Assembly (NCBI GenBank): GCA_944325315.1
Contig: CALVAA010000004.1
Location: forward strand, 1 to 64,000
Reading direction: 5' to 3'
Origin: Candidatus Gastranaerophilales bacterium
Lineage (GTDB): Bacteria > Cyanobacteriota > Vampirovibrionia > Gastranaerophilales > Gastranaerophilaceae
Length of the DNA: 64,000 bases
The number at the start of each line of letters is the position of its first letter. The first letter of the stretch is position 1. A program made the translations under genes and the position numbers. Shown here piece after piece: positions 52,439 through 61,510 of the stretch. The notes below the pieces were generated by a model. The model did not search any database, was not told the origin of the DNA, and saw only the letters and a list, made by a program, of their open reading frames with translations.

Positions 52439-53698
52439 ATGAAAGATGAAACAAAATGTCTGCATTCCGGCTACAAACCGCAAAATGGCGGCCCAGGGGT
52501 TATGCCGATATATCAAAGTACCACTTTTAGATTTGATTCAACCGCCGAAATTGCTGCCGTATTCGACGACCCTACAAAAGCTCATATATATTCCCGCTTT
52601 ACCAACCCTACCGTTGATTGTGTTGAAAAGAAAATTGCAGACTTAGAGCATGGAATAGCTGCAATGTGCACAACATCAGGACAAGCTTCAAGCTTAATAT
52701 CTATCTTAAATATTGCAAGCTCGGGAGACAGAATCTTGTCAACAAGTGCAATTTATGGAGGAACCGTTAATCTTTTTAGTATAACGCTAAAAAAATTTGG
52801 AATAACTGTTGATTTTATTGACATAGACAGCAATGAAGATGAAATTGAAAAAATGATTATGCCAAATACAAAAGCTATTTTTGGAGAAACTCTAACAAAT
52901 CCCTCATTGCAAATATTTGATATAGAAAAATTTGCAAATGTTGCACACAGAAACAACATTCCTTTAATTGTGGATAATACTTTTGCAACTCCGATTCTAT
53001 GCAAACCAATTGATTTTGGTGCCGATATTGTAATTCATTCAACAACAAAATACATGGATGGTCATGCTCTTCAAGTCGGAGGCGTCATAGTTGATTCCGG
53101 AAAATTTGATTTTACTTGCGGAAAATTTCCGGATTTTACCACACCCGACGAATCATACCATGGAACAATATATGCTAAAGATTATCCGAACTGCCCCTAT
53201 ATTATAAAAGCAAGAATGCAACTAATGAGAGATTTTGGATGTTATCCTTCCGGAATGAGCGGCTTTCTTTTAAATCTCGGACTTGAAACAATGCATTTAA
53301 GAATGGAAAGATATTGCAAAAACGGTTTAAGTCTTGCCGAATTTTTTAAAAACCATGAAAAAATTGAAAGCGTAAACTATCCCGGACTAAAAACGGATAA
53401 ATACTATAATCTTGCGCAAAAATACCTGCCAAAAGGCACTAGCGGGGTAATGAGCGTTACAATAAAAGGAGGAAAACAAGAAGCAATTAAATTTATGGAT
53501 AAATTGAAACTTGCTTCAAAAGAAGTCCATGTGGCAGATATCAGAACTTGTGTTTTACACCCGGCAAGTGCAACCCATAGACAACTAACAGACAAGCAGC
53601 TTGCAGACTGCGGAATTAACCCTGGATTAGTGAGGGTTTCTGTTGGATTAGAAAATATTGAAGATATAATTGAAGACTTTAGACAAGCACTAGCTTAG
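52439..53698 (+). CDS. metY: O-acetylhomoserine sulfhydrylase (Cys/Met metabolism PLP enzyme)
   Basis: This 419-residue PLP enzyme of the cystathionine gamma-synthase family makes homocysteine from O-acetylhomoserine and sulfide, or has a related activity. The PLP lysine is in IVIHSTTKYMDGH, and SRFTNPTVD, TTSGQASSLI and DNTFATP are conserved. The insert FPDFTTPDESYHG is a MetY hallmark. A methionine gamma-lyase activity cannot be excluded. The stop overlaps the convergent pilD by 9 nt. Confidence 0.88.
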   Translation: MKDETKCLHSGYKPQNGGPGVMPIYQSTTFRFDSTAEIAAVFDDPTKAHIYSRFTNPTVDCVEKKIADLEHGIAAMCTTSGQASSLISILNIASSGDRILSTSAIYGGTVNLFSITLKKFGITVDFIDIDSNEDEIEKMIMPNTKAIFGETLTNPSLQIFDIEKFANVAHRNNIPLIVDNTFATPILCKPIDFGADIVIHSTTKYMDGHALQVGGVIVDSGKFDFTCGKFPDFTTPDESYHGTIYAKDYPNCPYIIKARMQLMRDFGCYPSGMSGFLLNLGLETMHLRMERYCKNGLSLAEFFKNHEKIESVNYPGLKTDKYYNLAQKYLPKGTSGVMSVTIKGGKQEAIKFMDKLKLASKEVHVADIRTCVLHPASATHRQLTDKQLADCGINPGLVRVSVGLENIEDIIEDFRQALA

Positions 53699-54682
53699 AA
53701 AAATGTAAATTAGTTCTTTAATTTTTGGAAGATAAAATATACAAGCACTTGAAGCTATAATCAAAGCCGGACCAAAGGGCATCAAAAGATATTTACTGTC
53801 TTTTGATTCTTTTTTGTTTTTGATTTCAAAAAGAATATTTCTTAATGACCAAAACAGAAGAATACAGATAAAAGTAATGCTTATCAGATAAAAAATTTGA
53901 TTTTTTATAAATGTAAAACAGTTTTGTAAAATTACATATACCATTGAAGCAAAAACAAGAATATAAGAAATTGCAAGCTTTTTTTTGTTTTCATCAAAAG
54001 ATTTTTTAATTAAAACAGGCAAAGCAAAAACACCTTGCAATAAAATACTTAAAACAATAATCAATACCAAAACTTTTATACCAAAAATACTACCAAGCCC
54101 AAGTGCGATAAGGCTATCGCCTTCGCCAAACATTCTGTGGTTACAAAAAAATTTTCCTGCTCGTGCCAAAATTTCAAAAAACAAAAAACCGAATACAGCA
54201 CCCAGAATCGACTGTATTATCGTAGTATCGCCACAGCCAAAAAAGTTATATATTAAACCCGTAAAAGCTAAAAGGTAAGCATGGTAATCTATTATAACCG
54301 TTTCTTTGATATCTGTTACACTAAGAACTATAAATAAAGATAAAATAACCCACAAAAAAAGTGTTTTAATACTTAACCCAAAAAAAACATAGGTTAAAAC
54401 AAAAAAACAAGCACTGACAAATTCAACAATCGGATACTGAATAGAAATTTTAGCAGAACAAAAGGCACACTTGCCTTTTAAAAAAATATATGAAACCACA
54501 GGAATATTCATATACCACTTCAGCTTGTTGTTGCATTTAGGACATTTTGAACGTTCAAAAACTATACTTTCACCGCTCAAGCCCCTTAAAATTACAACAT
54601 TTAAAAAAGAACCTATGCAAAGTCCTATAATAAAAATGTATGTAATAACAAATTCAAAAGGAAGCACAGAAAGGCTATTCAT
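53690..54682 (-). CDS. pilD: type IV prepilin peptidase PilD
   Basis: This 330-residue membrane aspartyl protease cleaves and N-methylates type IV pilins and pseudopilins. The N-terminal GSFLNVVILR, the zinc-type CPKC...CAFC pairs (near 45 and 72), and the two catalytic Asp motifs (SVTDIKE and FGEGDSLIALGLG) are visible among about eight hydrophobic helices. It overlaps the sigma-factor gene by 8 nt. No pilin genes lie in the window. Confidence 0.92.
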   Translation of the reverse strand: MNSLSVLPFEFVITYIFIIGLCIGSFLNVVILRGLSGESIVFERSKCPKCNNKLKWYMNIPVVSYIFLKGKCAFCSAKISIQYPIVEFVSACFFVLTYVFFGLSIKTLFLWVILSLFIVLSVTDIKETVIIDYHAYLLAFTGLIYNFFGCGDTTIIQSILGAVFGFLFFEILARAGKFFCNHRMFGEGDSLIALGLGSIFGIKVLVLIIVLSILLQGVFALPVLIKKSFDENKKKLAISYILVFASMVYVILQNCFTFIKNQIFYLISITFICILLFWSLRNILFEIKNKKESKDSKYLLMPFGPALIIASSACIFYLPKIKELIYIFLS

Positions 54683-55466
54683 AGCTATTTAAGCCTTTTT
54701 TTGTAATAATTTCAAATAACTTTTTAAGTGCTTTTTTTAGTTTTCTTGAAACCTGCATTTGAGAAATGTTAAGTTTTTCCGATATTTCTCTTTGGTTTAA
54801 ACCTTCATAATAATTAAGCACAACAAGTTTTTGCTCAATAGGATCAAGTTTTTTAATCGCATCATCCAATATGATTCTGTTTTCATAACTGTTGAATGCT
54901 TCTTTTTGACTTTCATCTTCGATTTTTTCAACCAAAGAAACAGAATTTTCATCTGCGCCTATAATCTGATCAATAGAAATTGTTGTTGTGCGTCTGTCAA
55001 GGTTATTGCATTCTTCCACTTTTTCCTGCGGCATCTGCAATGCTTCTGCTATATCCTTATCTGATGGGGTTGTACCCAACTTTTCCGTTAGTTCAAGTGT
55101 CAGTTTATGCACACGGAACGATAACTCTTTTATTTCTCTCGGCGCACGAATTATTGTAATCCTGTCTCTTAAATAATGTCTAATTTCTCCCGTTATAAGA
55201 TATGTTGCATAAGATTTAAAGTTTTTGGATATTTCAGGATTGTATAAGTCCACAGCTTTAATTAACCCTAAAGAACCTACTTGTGTAATATCTTCCACAG
55301 GGTCAGTCGAACGGCGCGCAAGAGAGCGGGCCACTTTTTTAACGATTGGCATGCAAGCAAGCACCACAAGTTCTTTTAAACGTTTTCTTGTTTTTTCATC
55401 AACGGAACTGCGGTATTGCTCGAGCCATTCATTTATTTCATCTATTGATAAAGCGTTATCTTCCAT
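54675..55466 (-). CDS. SigF/SigB-like alternative sigma factor
   Basis: This 263-residue group 3 sigma-70 factor has region 2 (DITQVGSLGLIKAVDLYNPEISKNFKSYATYLITGEIRHYLRD), region 3 (LTEKLGTTPSDKDIAEALQM) and region 4 (LDPIEQKLVVLNYYEGLNQREISEKLNISQMQVSRKLKKALKKL). The full set without an N-terminal extension is the SigF/SigB type. In Synechocystis SigF controls pilus genes, and here the next gene is pilD, with an 8-nt overlap. Confidence 0.9.
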   Translation of the reverse strand: MEDNALSIDEINEWLEQYRSSVDEKTRKRLKELVVLACMPIVKKVARSLARRSTDPVEDITQVGSLGLIKAVDLYNPEISKNFKSYATYLITGEIRHYLRDRITIIRAPREIKELSFRVHKLTLELTEKLGTTPSDKDIAEALQMPQEKVEECNNLDRRTTTISIDQIIGADENSVSLVEKIEDESQKEAFNSYENRIILDDAIKKLDPIEQKLVVLNYYEGLNQREISEKLNISQMQVSRKLKKALKKLFEIITKKGLNSYE

Positions 55467-55474
55467 TGTATCTT

Positions 55475-56671
<1,197 letters not shown>

Positions 56672-56714
56672 TTATATCAATATTGTAAAGATATCTAAAG
56701 AATGTAAAATTTTG

Positions 56715-56739
56715 AAAAAAAGCCCCGTATAAACGAGGC
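56715..56739 (-). terminator. second minus-strand terminator upstream of ilvC
   Basis: Stem GCCTCGT / ACGGGGC (one G-U pair) with a 4-nt loop and T7 run on the minus strand. A TTGCTT-N17-TTATAT promoter-like pair at 56766-56794 could drive a transcript of only about 45 nt ending here. Confidence 0.5.
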
Positions 56740-56868
56740 ATAGCAATCAGAAGAGTTGAGGATTTATATAATAAATATAGTTTTTTTTAAGCAAAATTAA
56801 ATTAGATTTTTATCTAATTTTGAATTATCAATTTTAGTATGGTAAAATTAGTCAAAAACGGGAAAATT

Positions 56869-57564
56869 ATGAGACAAGACGGACGCAAAAACAGCGAATT
56901 AAGAACCATAAAATTTACAAAAAACTATACAAAACATGCTCCGGGGTCTGTTTTAGCAGAATTCGGAGATACAAAAGTATTGGTTTGTGCCAATTTTGAA
57001 GATTCGATTCCAAAGTGGATGGATAAAGATTCCCCTATCGGATGGCTTAGTGCCGAATACTCGCTTTTGCCTTCAAGCACTTCAACAAGATGCCAAAGAG
57101 AAAGGACAAAAATATCCGGAAGAACCCAGGAAATCCAAAGACTAATAGGACGTTCTTTGAGAGCATGCCTTAATCTTGAAAAATTGAAAGGCAAAACTTT
57201 TATAATAGATGCCGATGTAATACAAGCGGACGGAGGTACAAGGACCGCTTCTATCTGCGGGGCATACGTTGCTTTATCCGATATGGTAAAAAAACTGCTT
57301 AAAGAAGGTTTATTGGAAGAAAATCCGATAATTGAACCTATTGGAGCAGTTTCAGCCGGAATTGTAGATAATGAAGTTATGGTTGATTTATGCTATATTG
57401 AAGATTCGAATGCTCAAGCTGATTCAAATATCGTACTTACTAAAAGCGGGAAAATAATTGAATTCCAGACAACTGCAGAAGGTCTTCCGTTTGATAAAAA
57501 CCGGATGGATGAAATTTATACTCTTGCCAAAAATTCTATAGATAAAATCATAGCTTTATATTAA
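56869..57564 (+). CDS. rph: ribonuclease PH
   Basis: RNase PH trims tRNA 3' ends phosphorolytically. RQDGRKNSELRTIKF, GWLSAEYSLLPSSTSTR, ERTKISGRTQEIQRLIGRSLRA and DADVIQADGGTRTASI are conserved. The frame opens at 56839, but that ATG is part of the TATGGTAAAAT -10 element, so the normal MRQDGR start at 56869 is used. Confidence 0.95.
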   Translation: MRQDGRKNSELRTIKFTKNYTKHAPGSVLAEFGDTKVLVCANFEDSIPKWMDKDSPIGWLSAEYSLLPSSTSTRCQRERTKISGRTQEIQRLIGRSLRACLNLEKLKGKTFIIDADVIQADGGTRTASICGAYVALSDMVKKLLKEGLLEENPIIEPIGAVSAGIVDNEVMVDLCYIEDSNAQADSNIVLTKSGKIIEFQTTAEGLPFDKNRMDEIYTLAKNSIDKIIALY

Positions 57565-57568
57565 TATC

Positions 57569-57598
57569 TTGACAAATTTTTTAATTTACCGGTTTTAT
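57569..57598 (+). promoter_or_regulatory. possible promoter of the repeat-protein gene
   Basis: TTGACA (57569-57574), an 18-nt spacer, and TTTTAT (57593-57598), then GAGGTGAT before the ATG. The -35 is perfect, and the -10 is weak. Confidence 0.45.
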
Positions 57599-57623
57599 AC
57601 AAAACAAATGAGGTGATAAAGTT

Positions 57624-58211
57624 ATGATAAATAAAATTTCTATAGCATTTAATTATTTAAATAGAACACAAAATAAAAATCAAATGTTTAATTCAGCAAA
57701 AAATAAACCCGATTCAAAAGATATTTCATATAACTATTATATTCAACATGATTTATTTGAAAATTCAAGACTTCAAACATTTAAAGGTGCGAATAAAAAG
57801 AAAAGACACACCACAATATCAAAAGCAAAAGATGGAAATATGGTATCCAGTTGCGTTAGCGAATCAAGGGCAAACAGACTCCTTGTAGATTTAGACAACA
57901 AAGAAAAACGAAAAATAAAACAGTCTGCAATAATAATAGTCGGTGATATAAGTAATAATGCTTTCAATCTATCGAAAAATTTTTTAAAAACATCACAGAA
58001 AAAAACCTTGACCTTCGATAAACCACCCAAAAAATTACAAACAAATACACTCCCTAAAAAGAAAAAAAGACACACCACAATATCAAAAGCAAAAGATGGA
58101 AATATGGTATCCAGTTGCGTTAGCGAATCAAGGGCAAACAGACTCCTTGTAGATTTAGACAACAAAGAAAAACGAAAGAATACAAAGAAGGTTATTAATT
58201 TAAATTCATAG
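57624..58211 (+). CDS. basic protein with duplicated 37-residue module and N-terminal TFKG motif
   Basis: I do not recognise this 195-residue protein. Residues 1-59 contain LQTFKGANKKK (50-60), the shared motif followed by a run of lysines. A module of about 37 residues (RHTTISKAKDGNMVSSC, then VSESRANRLLVDLDNKEK) occurs at 60-96 and again at 148-184, with a divergent 51-residue linker. The modules are identical because their DNA is identical. Each is bracketed by KKKR and KEKRK basic clusters, like processing sites. There is no hydrophobic segment. The start has GAGGTGAT upstream. It is convergent with a sigma-factor gene. Confidence 0.7.
   Translation: MINKISIAFNYLNRTQNKNQMFNSAKNKPDSKDISYNYYIQHDLFENSRLQTFKGANKKKRHTTISKAKDGNMVSSCVSESRANRLLVDLDNKEKRKIKQSAIIIVGDISNNAFNLSKNFLKTSQKKTLTFDKPPKKLQTNTLPKKKKRHTTISKAKDGNMVSSCVSESRANRLLVDLDNKEKRKNTKKVINLNS
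57801..57913 (+). repeat. 113-bp direct repeat, copy 1
   Basis: Perfect copy of 58065-58177, in the same reading frame (offset 264 nt = 88 codons). The identity stops abruptly at both ends. Confidence 0.95.
58065..58177 (+). repeat. 113-bp direct repeat, copy 2
   Basis: Perfect copy of 57801-57913, separated by a 151-bp unrelated spacer. Synonymous sites are identical, so the duplication is recent or is being homogenised. Confidence 0.95.
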
Positions 58212-58219
58212 TATCTAAA

Positions 58220-58840
58220 TTATACTATTTCATTTTTAATTAACTCATCTTTAATCTTATCCAATCCGGATTTGATTATTCGGGAGATTCTGCTTGGAGA
58301 AATTGAAAATTCATCTGAAAGCTCATGGAGTTTTTTTTCGCTGTAAAATTTCGACTCAATCAATTCCCTTTCGCGCCTGGGTAAAGACATAACCGCAGAT
58401 TTAATAGAAGAAGCAAGCATGGAAAATTCGCAATTTTCCTCAGGGTTTTTTCTAATATCTTTCACTTCATAAGTACGCTCAGAATCGTACATTTCATCTG
58501 TTGATAAAATTGTTTTGTAAATGGCGTCTTTTAATTCATTGTTTTCTTCTTCGGTTAAGTTTGAATTTTGTTTAACACCATACCAACGGTATCTGTTTCT
58601 GAGTTCGTTTCTAATAGCCCATTTTATTGCAGTAGAAAGATAAGATTCATTATAAGAATTAAAATCTTTATGTTCGCACAAAATATTAATCGTTTGCAGA
58701 CCAATATTAATTAATTCATCAAATTCAATTAGATGCTGTGCTCCCATAGAACGGTATTCAACTTTTGCAATTTTGTTTACTAAATCTGAATACTGTCTTA
58801 AATGAACATCTTTTAGTACTTTTTCTTTAATGTTTTGCAT
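58220..58840 (-). CDS. sigma-70 family RNA polymerase sigma factor
   Basis: This 206-residue sigma factor has region 2 (LIEFDELINIGLQTINILCEHKDFNSYNESYLSTAIKWAIRNELRNRYRW) and region 4 (LPRRERELIESKFYSEKKLHELSDEFSISPSRISRIIKSGLDKIKDEL), with a linker of about 50 residues in place of region 3. It lacks an anti-sigma partner nearby. It ends 9 nt from the convergent repeat-protein gene. Less like SigF than the 54.7-kb factor. Confidence 0.85.
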   Translation of the reverse strand: MQNIKEKVLKDVHLRQYSDLVNKIAKVEYRSMGAQHLIEFDELINIGLQTINILCEHKDFNSYNESYLSTAIKWAIRNELRNRYRWYGVKQNSNLTEEENNELKDAIYKTILSTDEMYDSERTYEVKDIRKNPEENCEFSMLASSIKSAVMSLPRRERELIESKFYSEKKLHELSDEFSISPSRISRIIKSGLDKIKDELIKNEIV

Positions 58841-59019
58841 ATACTTTTAACCAGAGATTGTATATTACCATGAGTTATTTTTTAAATAAAGCCCATATTA
58901 AAAATTATTAACTTTGATTAATAATTTTTATTTTTAAAATAAAAAAAGCATATGAAAAATTTAATTGCTTATATATTTCAAAATATTAAATTTTATTAAG
59001 AATAAAAACAAAATAAAGG

Positions 59020-59048
59020 TTGACATTAAAATATTATAATAATAATAT
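59020..59048 (+). promoter_or_regulatory. promoter of rplJ-rplL
   Basis: TTGACA (59020-59025), 17 nt, TAATAT (59043-59048). The best sigma-70-type match in the window, about 180 nt before rplJ. Confidence 0.75.
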
Positions 59049-59054
59049 TTTAAT

Positions 59055-59228
59055 GAGTACCAAAGACGATTGGCGGCAAAAACCTTAATTTCCAATCCAG
59101 GTTCAAAAGTTAAATATCCTTTTATTTAATACTTATTGAGCTGTTTTGCGTACTTTACTCGCAAAACTTTCTTGTTTTAAAGAGAATTTTTTAGCGAAGT
59201 CTTAAAGAAAGGAGAAAAAGCAAACACT
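59055..59228 (+). promoter_or_regulatory. rplJ (L10) leader
   Basis: An RNA leader of about 175 nt with stems such as GTTTTGCG...CGCAAAAC (59143-59167) and a AAAGAAAGGAGAAAAAG ribosome-binding site. Position and size match the L10 leader that binds L10-(L12)4 for feedback control. Known for this operon in other bacteria; its structure here was not computed. The bases from 58841 to 59019 between the sigma gene and the promoter hold nothing I recognise. Confidence 0.65.
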
Positions 59229-59750
59229 ATGGCAACAAAACAATTTAAAAACGAAAAAATCGAATACTATAAAAAGCAATTTGAAAATGCTAAAGTGGCT
59301 GTTGTTACTGATTATCGTGGGCTTAGTGTTGAAGAAATCACAGAACTCAGACGTGGACTACAAGCAAGCGAATCAGATTTAACGGTTACCAAAAACACAT
59401 TATGCAAAGTTGCAAGCAAAGGTACAAATTTTGAAGCAATTTCAGAATTAATGCAAGGCCCTACAGCAATAGCTTTTGGCTATGGCGATGAAGTAGGCGC
59501 AGCTAAAGTTTTAGCAAAATTCATTAAAGAAAATAAAAAAGGAGAAATCCTGGGCGCAGTATTGGAAGGAAAAGTTTTAAATGCCGACGAAGCTAAAAAA
59601 CTTGCTTCTATGCCTTCAAAAGAAGAACTTTATGCAAAAATGCTTGGTTCTATCAACTCTCCTGCAAGCGGCATAGTATACTCTATCAATGGAGTTATGT
59701 CTGCTTTAGTCAGAGCAATTGATGCAGTTGCAAAACAAAAAAATGCATAA
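59229..59750 (+). CDS. rplJ: 50S ribosomal protein L10
   Basis: L10 (173 residues) anchors L12 dimers on the ribosomal stalk. [36 protein letters not shown] and [14 protein letters not shown] are conserved. Strong ribosome-binding site. It is followed by rplL after 41 nt but, unusually, by neither rpoB nor rpoC, and not preceded by rplK-rplA. Confidence 0.96.
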   Translation: MATKQFKNEKIEYYKKQFENAKVAVVTDYRGLSVEEITELRRGLQASESDLTVTKNTLCKVASKGTNFEAISELMQGPTAIAFGYGDEVGAAKVLAKFIKENKKGEILGAVLEGKVLNADEAKKLASMPSKEELYAKMLGSINSPASGIVYSINGVMSALVRAIDAVAKQKNA

Positions 59751-59791
59751 GTAAATACAAGAATAATTTTATTAAGAAAGGTAATATTAAA

Positions 59792-60169
59792 ATGAGTAAC
59801 GTAGAAACAATTTTAGAATCAATTGAAAAATTAACTTTATTGGAAGCAGCTGAATTAGTTAAAGCTATGGAAGAAAAGTTTGGCGTATCTGCAGCAGCTC
59901 CTGTAGCCGTAGCGGCAGCAGCTCCTGCAGCAGGCGGTGAAGCAGCGGCTGAAGCTCCTTCTGAAGTAAGCGTAATTTTAGCTAATGCAGGCGCTAACAA
60001 AATTCCCGTACTTAAATTAGTTCGTGAAATTACAGGCTTAGGCTTAAAAGAAGCTAAAGATTTAGTAGACGGCGCTCCTAAACCAATTAAAGAAGGTGTA
60101 AAACCCGAAGAAGCTAAAGAAATTAAAGCTAAACTGGAAGAAGCCGGCGCAACTGTTGAAATTAAATAA
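59792..60169 (+). CDS. rplL: 50S ribosomal protein L7/L12
   Basis: This 125-residue stalk protein has the N-terminal dimerisation part, an Ala/Pro-rich hinge ([21 protein letters not shown]) and the C-terminal factor-binding domain ([34 protein letters not shown]). AGAAAGGTAATATTAAA precedes the ATG. Confidence 0.97.
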   Translation: MSNVETILESIEKLTLLEAAELVKAMEEKFGVSAAAPVAVAAAAPAAGGEAAAEAPSEVSVILANAGANKIPVLKLVREITGLGLKEAKDLVDGAPKPIKEGVKPEEAKEIKAKLEEAGATVEIK

Positions 60170-60193
60170 TTAATTTAATAAAAATACAAAAAT

Positions 60194-60225
60194 ATATAGC
60201 CTCTAAACTTAGAGGCTATATTTGT
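60194..60225 (+). terminator. terminator of rplJ-rplL
   Basis: A perfect 11-bp stem (TATAGCCTCTA / TAGAGGCTATA) with a short loop, then TTTGTTTAT. It also faces the convergent gene at 60232. Confidence 0.85.
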
Positions 60226-60231
60226 TTATAA

Positions 60232-60576
60232 TTAATGTTTATAAATAGATCGTCCTATGCGTTTAAGTATATTTAGAACTTTTTCTTGGTCGCCCGGATT
60301 ATTATATACCGACATGCCAACAGCATTACCTATTTCAGAATACAAATACTCTCTTCCATAACCGTTATTTGTTATTGCCCTAAGTTCTTTAGGAGAATAT
60401 TGCGATAATGCGTTGCATACTTTATCATATTTACCCGAATAAAGCGGATTAGACGCAATATCACTCAAAGCAACATCAGAAATTGCTTCGACTTGTTCTT
60501 CTGTTAATTTTTTCAATCCGCTTATAGCATCTTTATTAATTGATAATTTAGGTTCTGTTTTTTTTATTTTTGACAT
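60232..60576 (-). CDS. hypothetical protein, 114 aa
   Basis: I do not recognise this protein. It is helical and soluble, with two motifs of interest, SDVALSDIASNPLYSGKYDKV and YGREYLYSEIGNAVGMSV. It overlaps the previous gene by 13 nt, so it belongs to the same transcript. The start follows AAAGAAAG. Confidence 0.6.
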   Translation of the reverse strand: MSKIKKTEPKLSINKDAISGLKKLTEEQVEAISDVALSDIASNPLYSGKYDKVCNALSQYSPKELRAITNNGYGREYLYSEIGNAVGMSVYNNPGDQEKVLNILKRIGRSIYKH

Positions 60577-61412
60577 CTTTCTTTAATGTTACCTGATTGG
60601 CCTACGCCCAGTATTTCGAAAAAAGAAGCTGATGCTTCCGCATCACCTGAATAAGAGCCTAATTCATCCGGATGCTTTCCTACAGATTGCATGGTATAAT
60701 AATCTTGAGCCTTATCTGCCGTGTCTTGTGCTTTTTTAACTGCATTTTGGCGTTCGATTGCTTCATTTAAAATATCATTTTTATGTTTCGCTTCATCAAA
60801 GGCTTTTGTAATTTCAGCTTCCTGTTTTTCCTTTGGCAGTTTTGAAAAATCCAACTGTTCATTTATTTTCTTTGCTTCATCAAAGGCTTTTGTAATTTCA
60901 GCTTCCTGTTTTTCCTTTGGCAGTTTTGAAAAATTTTCCTGAAGTACACTTGAAACAGCAGGAGATTCTTGAGCTTCGGCCATCTTTGATAATCCGTGTT
61001 TTGCAAACAATTCCTGATTTACGATTTCCTTTTCAACATCACCTACTGCAACGCCTTTTGTATATCTTGTTTTTAAAATTGCAATCACATTACCCGATTC
61101 ATCTTTTATGGTTTCGGTTGCTTTTCCTGAAAATTCCTTACCGTTTTTCTTTAAAAAGGCTTTTCCGTCTTGAAAATCCAACTTTTCAATATCAATTCCT
61201 TTACCTTTTTTAATTGCATAAATCGTACCGCCGACAGCCAAAGTGGCAGCACCGATAATACCTGCCCATTTGAGAGCATTCATTGACTTTTTATCTCCGT
61301 CTTTAACTTCGTTTACGGCAGGTGTTGCCGGTTGTTCAGCTGTAGTATTTGCTTGATTTGACGTATTATTCAAATATGTTTGGTTAACTGATGATAAATT
61401 AGTTGCTTCCAT
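60564..61412 (-). CDS. membrane-anchored repeat protein
   Basis: This 282-residue protein has an Asn/Thr-rich N-terminus, a single transmembrane helix (about 47-65, NALKWAGIIGAATLAVGG) followed by KKGKG, and a long soluble part. Residues about 160-220 include two exact 20-residue units (FSKLPKEKQEAEITKAFDEA) with 28-residue period, predicted helical. There is no signal-peptidase site. It forms a two-gene unit with the following 114-residue protein. Function unknown; possibly envelope or cytoskeleton linked. Confidence 0.65.
   Translation of the reverse strand: MEATNLSSVNQTYLNNTSNQANTTAEQPATPAVNEVKDGDKKSMNALKWAGIIGAATLAVGGTIYAIKKGKGIDIEKLDFQDGKAFLKKNGKEFSGKATETIKDESGNVIAILKTRYTKGVAVGDVEKEIVNQELFAKHGLSKMAEAQESPAVSSVLQENFSKLPKEKQEAEITKAFDEAKKINEQLDFSKLPKEKQEAEITKAFDEAKHKNDILNEAIERQNAVKKAQDTADKAQDYYTMQSVGKHPDELGSYSGDAEASASFFEILGVGQSGNIKERCQK
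60790..60934 (-). repeat. tandem 84-bp repeat, two units
   Basis: 61-bp perfect copies at 60790-60850 and 60874-60934, period 84 nt (28 codons), in frame. It encodes the repeated KLPKEKQEAEITKAFDEA unit. Confidence 0.93.
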
Positions 61413-61498
61413 TTTTGATGCCTCTTTTAAACTACATATTTATAATAAAATCATAAACAGAAAAAAATTGCCTTTTTTAAAAAATATTTATTTTGTTA

Positions 61499-61504
61499 TA
61501 TAAT
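61499..61504 (+). promoter_or_regulatory. -10 hexamer TATAAT, 6 nt before ATG
   Basis: Perfect TATAAT followed by 6 nt and the ATG at 61511 of the HgdB-like gene. The first in-frame start (61493) overlaps the hexamer and cannot be used with this promoter. Confidence 0.55.
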
Positions 61505-61510
61505 AAAGTT

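Noticed and set aside
52314-52439. SAM riboswitch before metY
   Set aside because: The transcript from TATAAT leaves only about 20 nt before the ribosome-binding site, too short for a riboswitch.
53985-54278. 97-codon plus-strand frame inside pilD
   Set aside because: Fully overlapped by pilD, which has clear motifs; low-complexity antisense shadow.
56839-56868. ATG at 56839 as rph start
   Set aside because: It lies inside the TATGGTAAAAT promoter element; the family start MRQDGR is at 56869.
57773-58165. 130-codon minus-strand frame across the 113-bp repeats
   Set aside because: The plus-strand frame has a ribosome-binding site and promoter and contains both repeat copies with a sensible protein; the antisense frame has neither.
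57801-58177. Possible CRISPR array
   Set aside because: Only two 113-bp units, far too long, coding and in frame; no cas genes.
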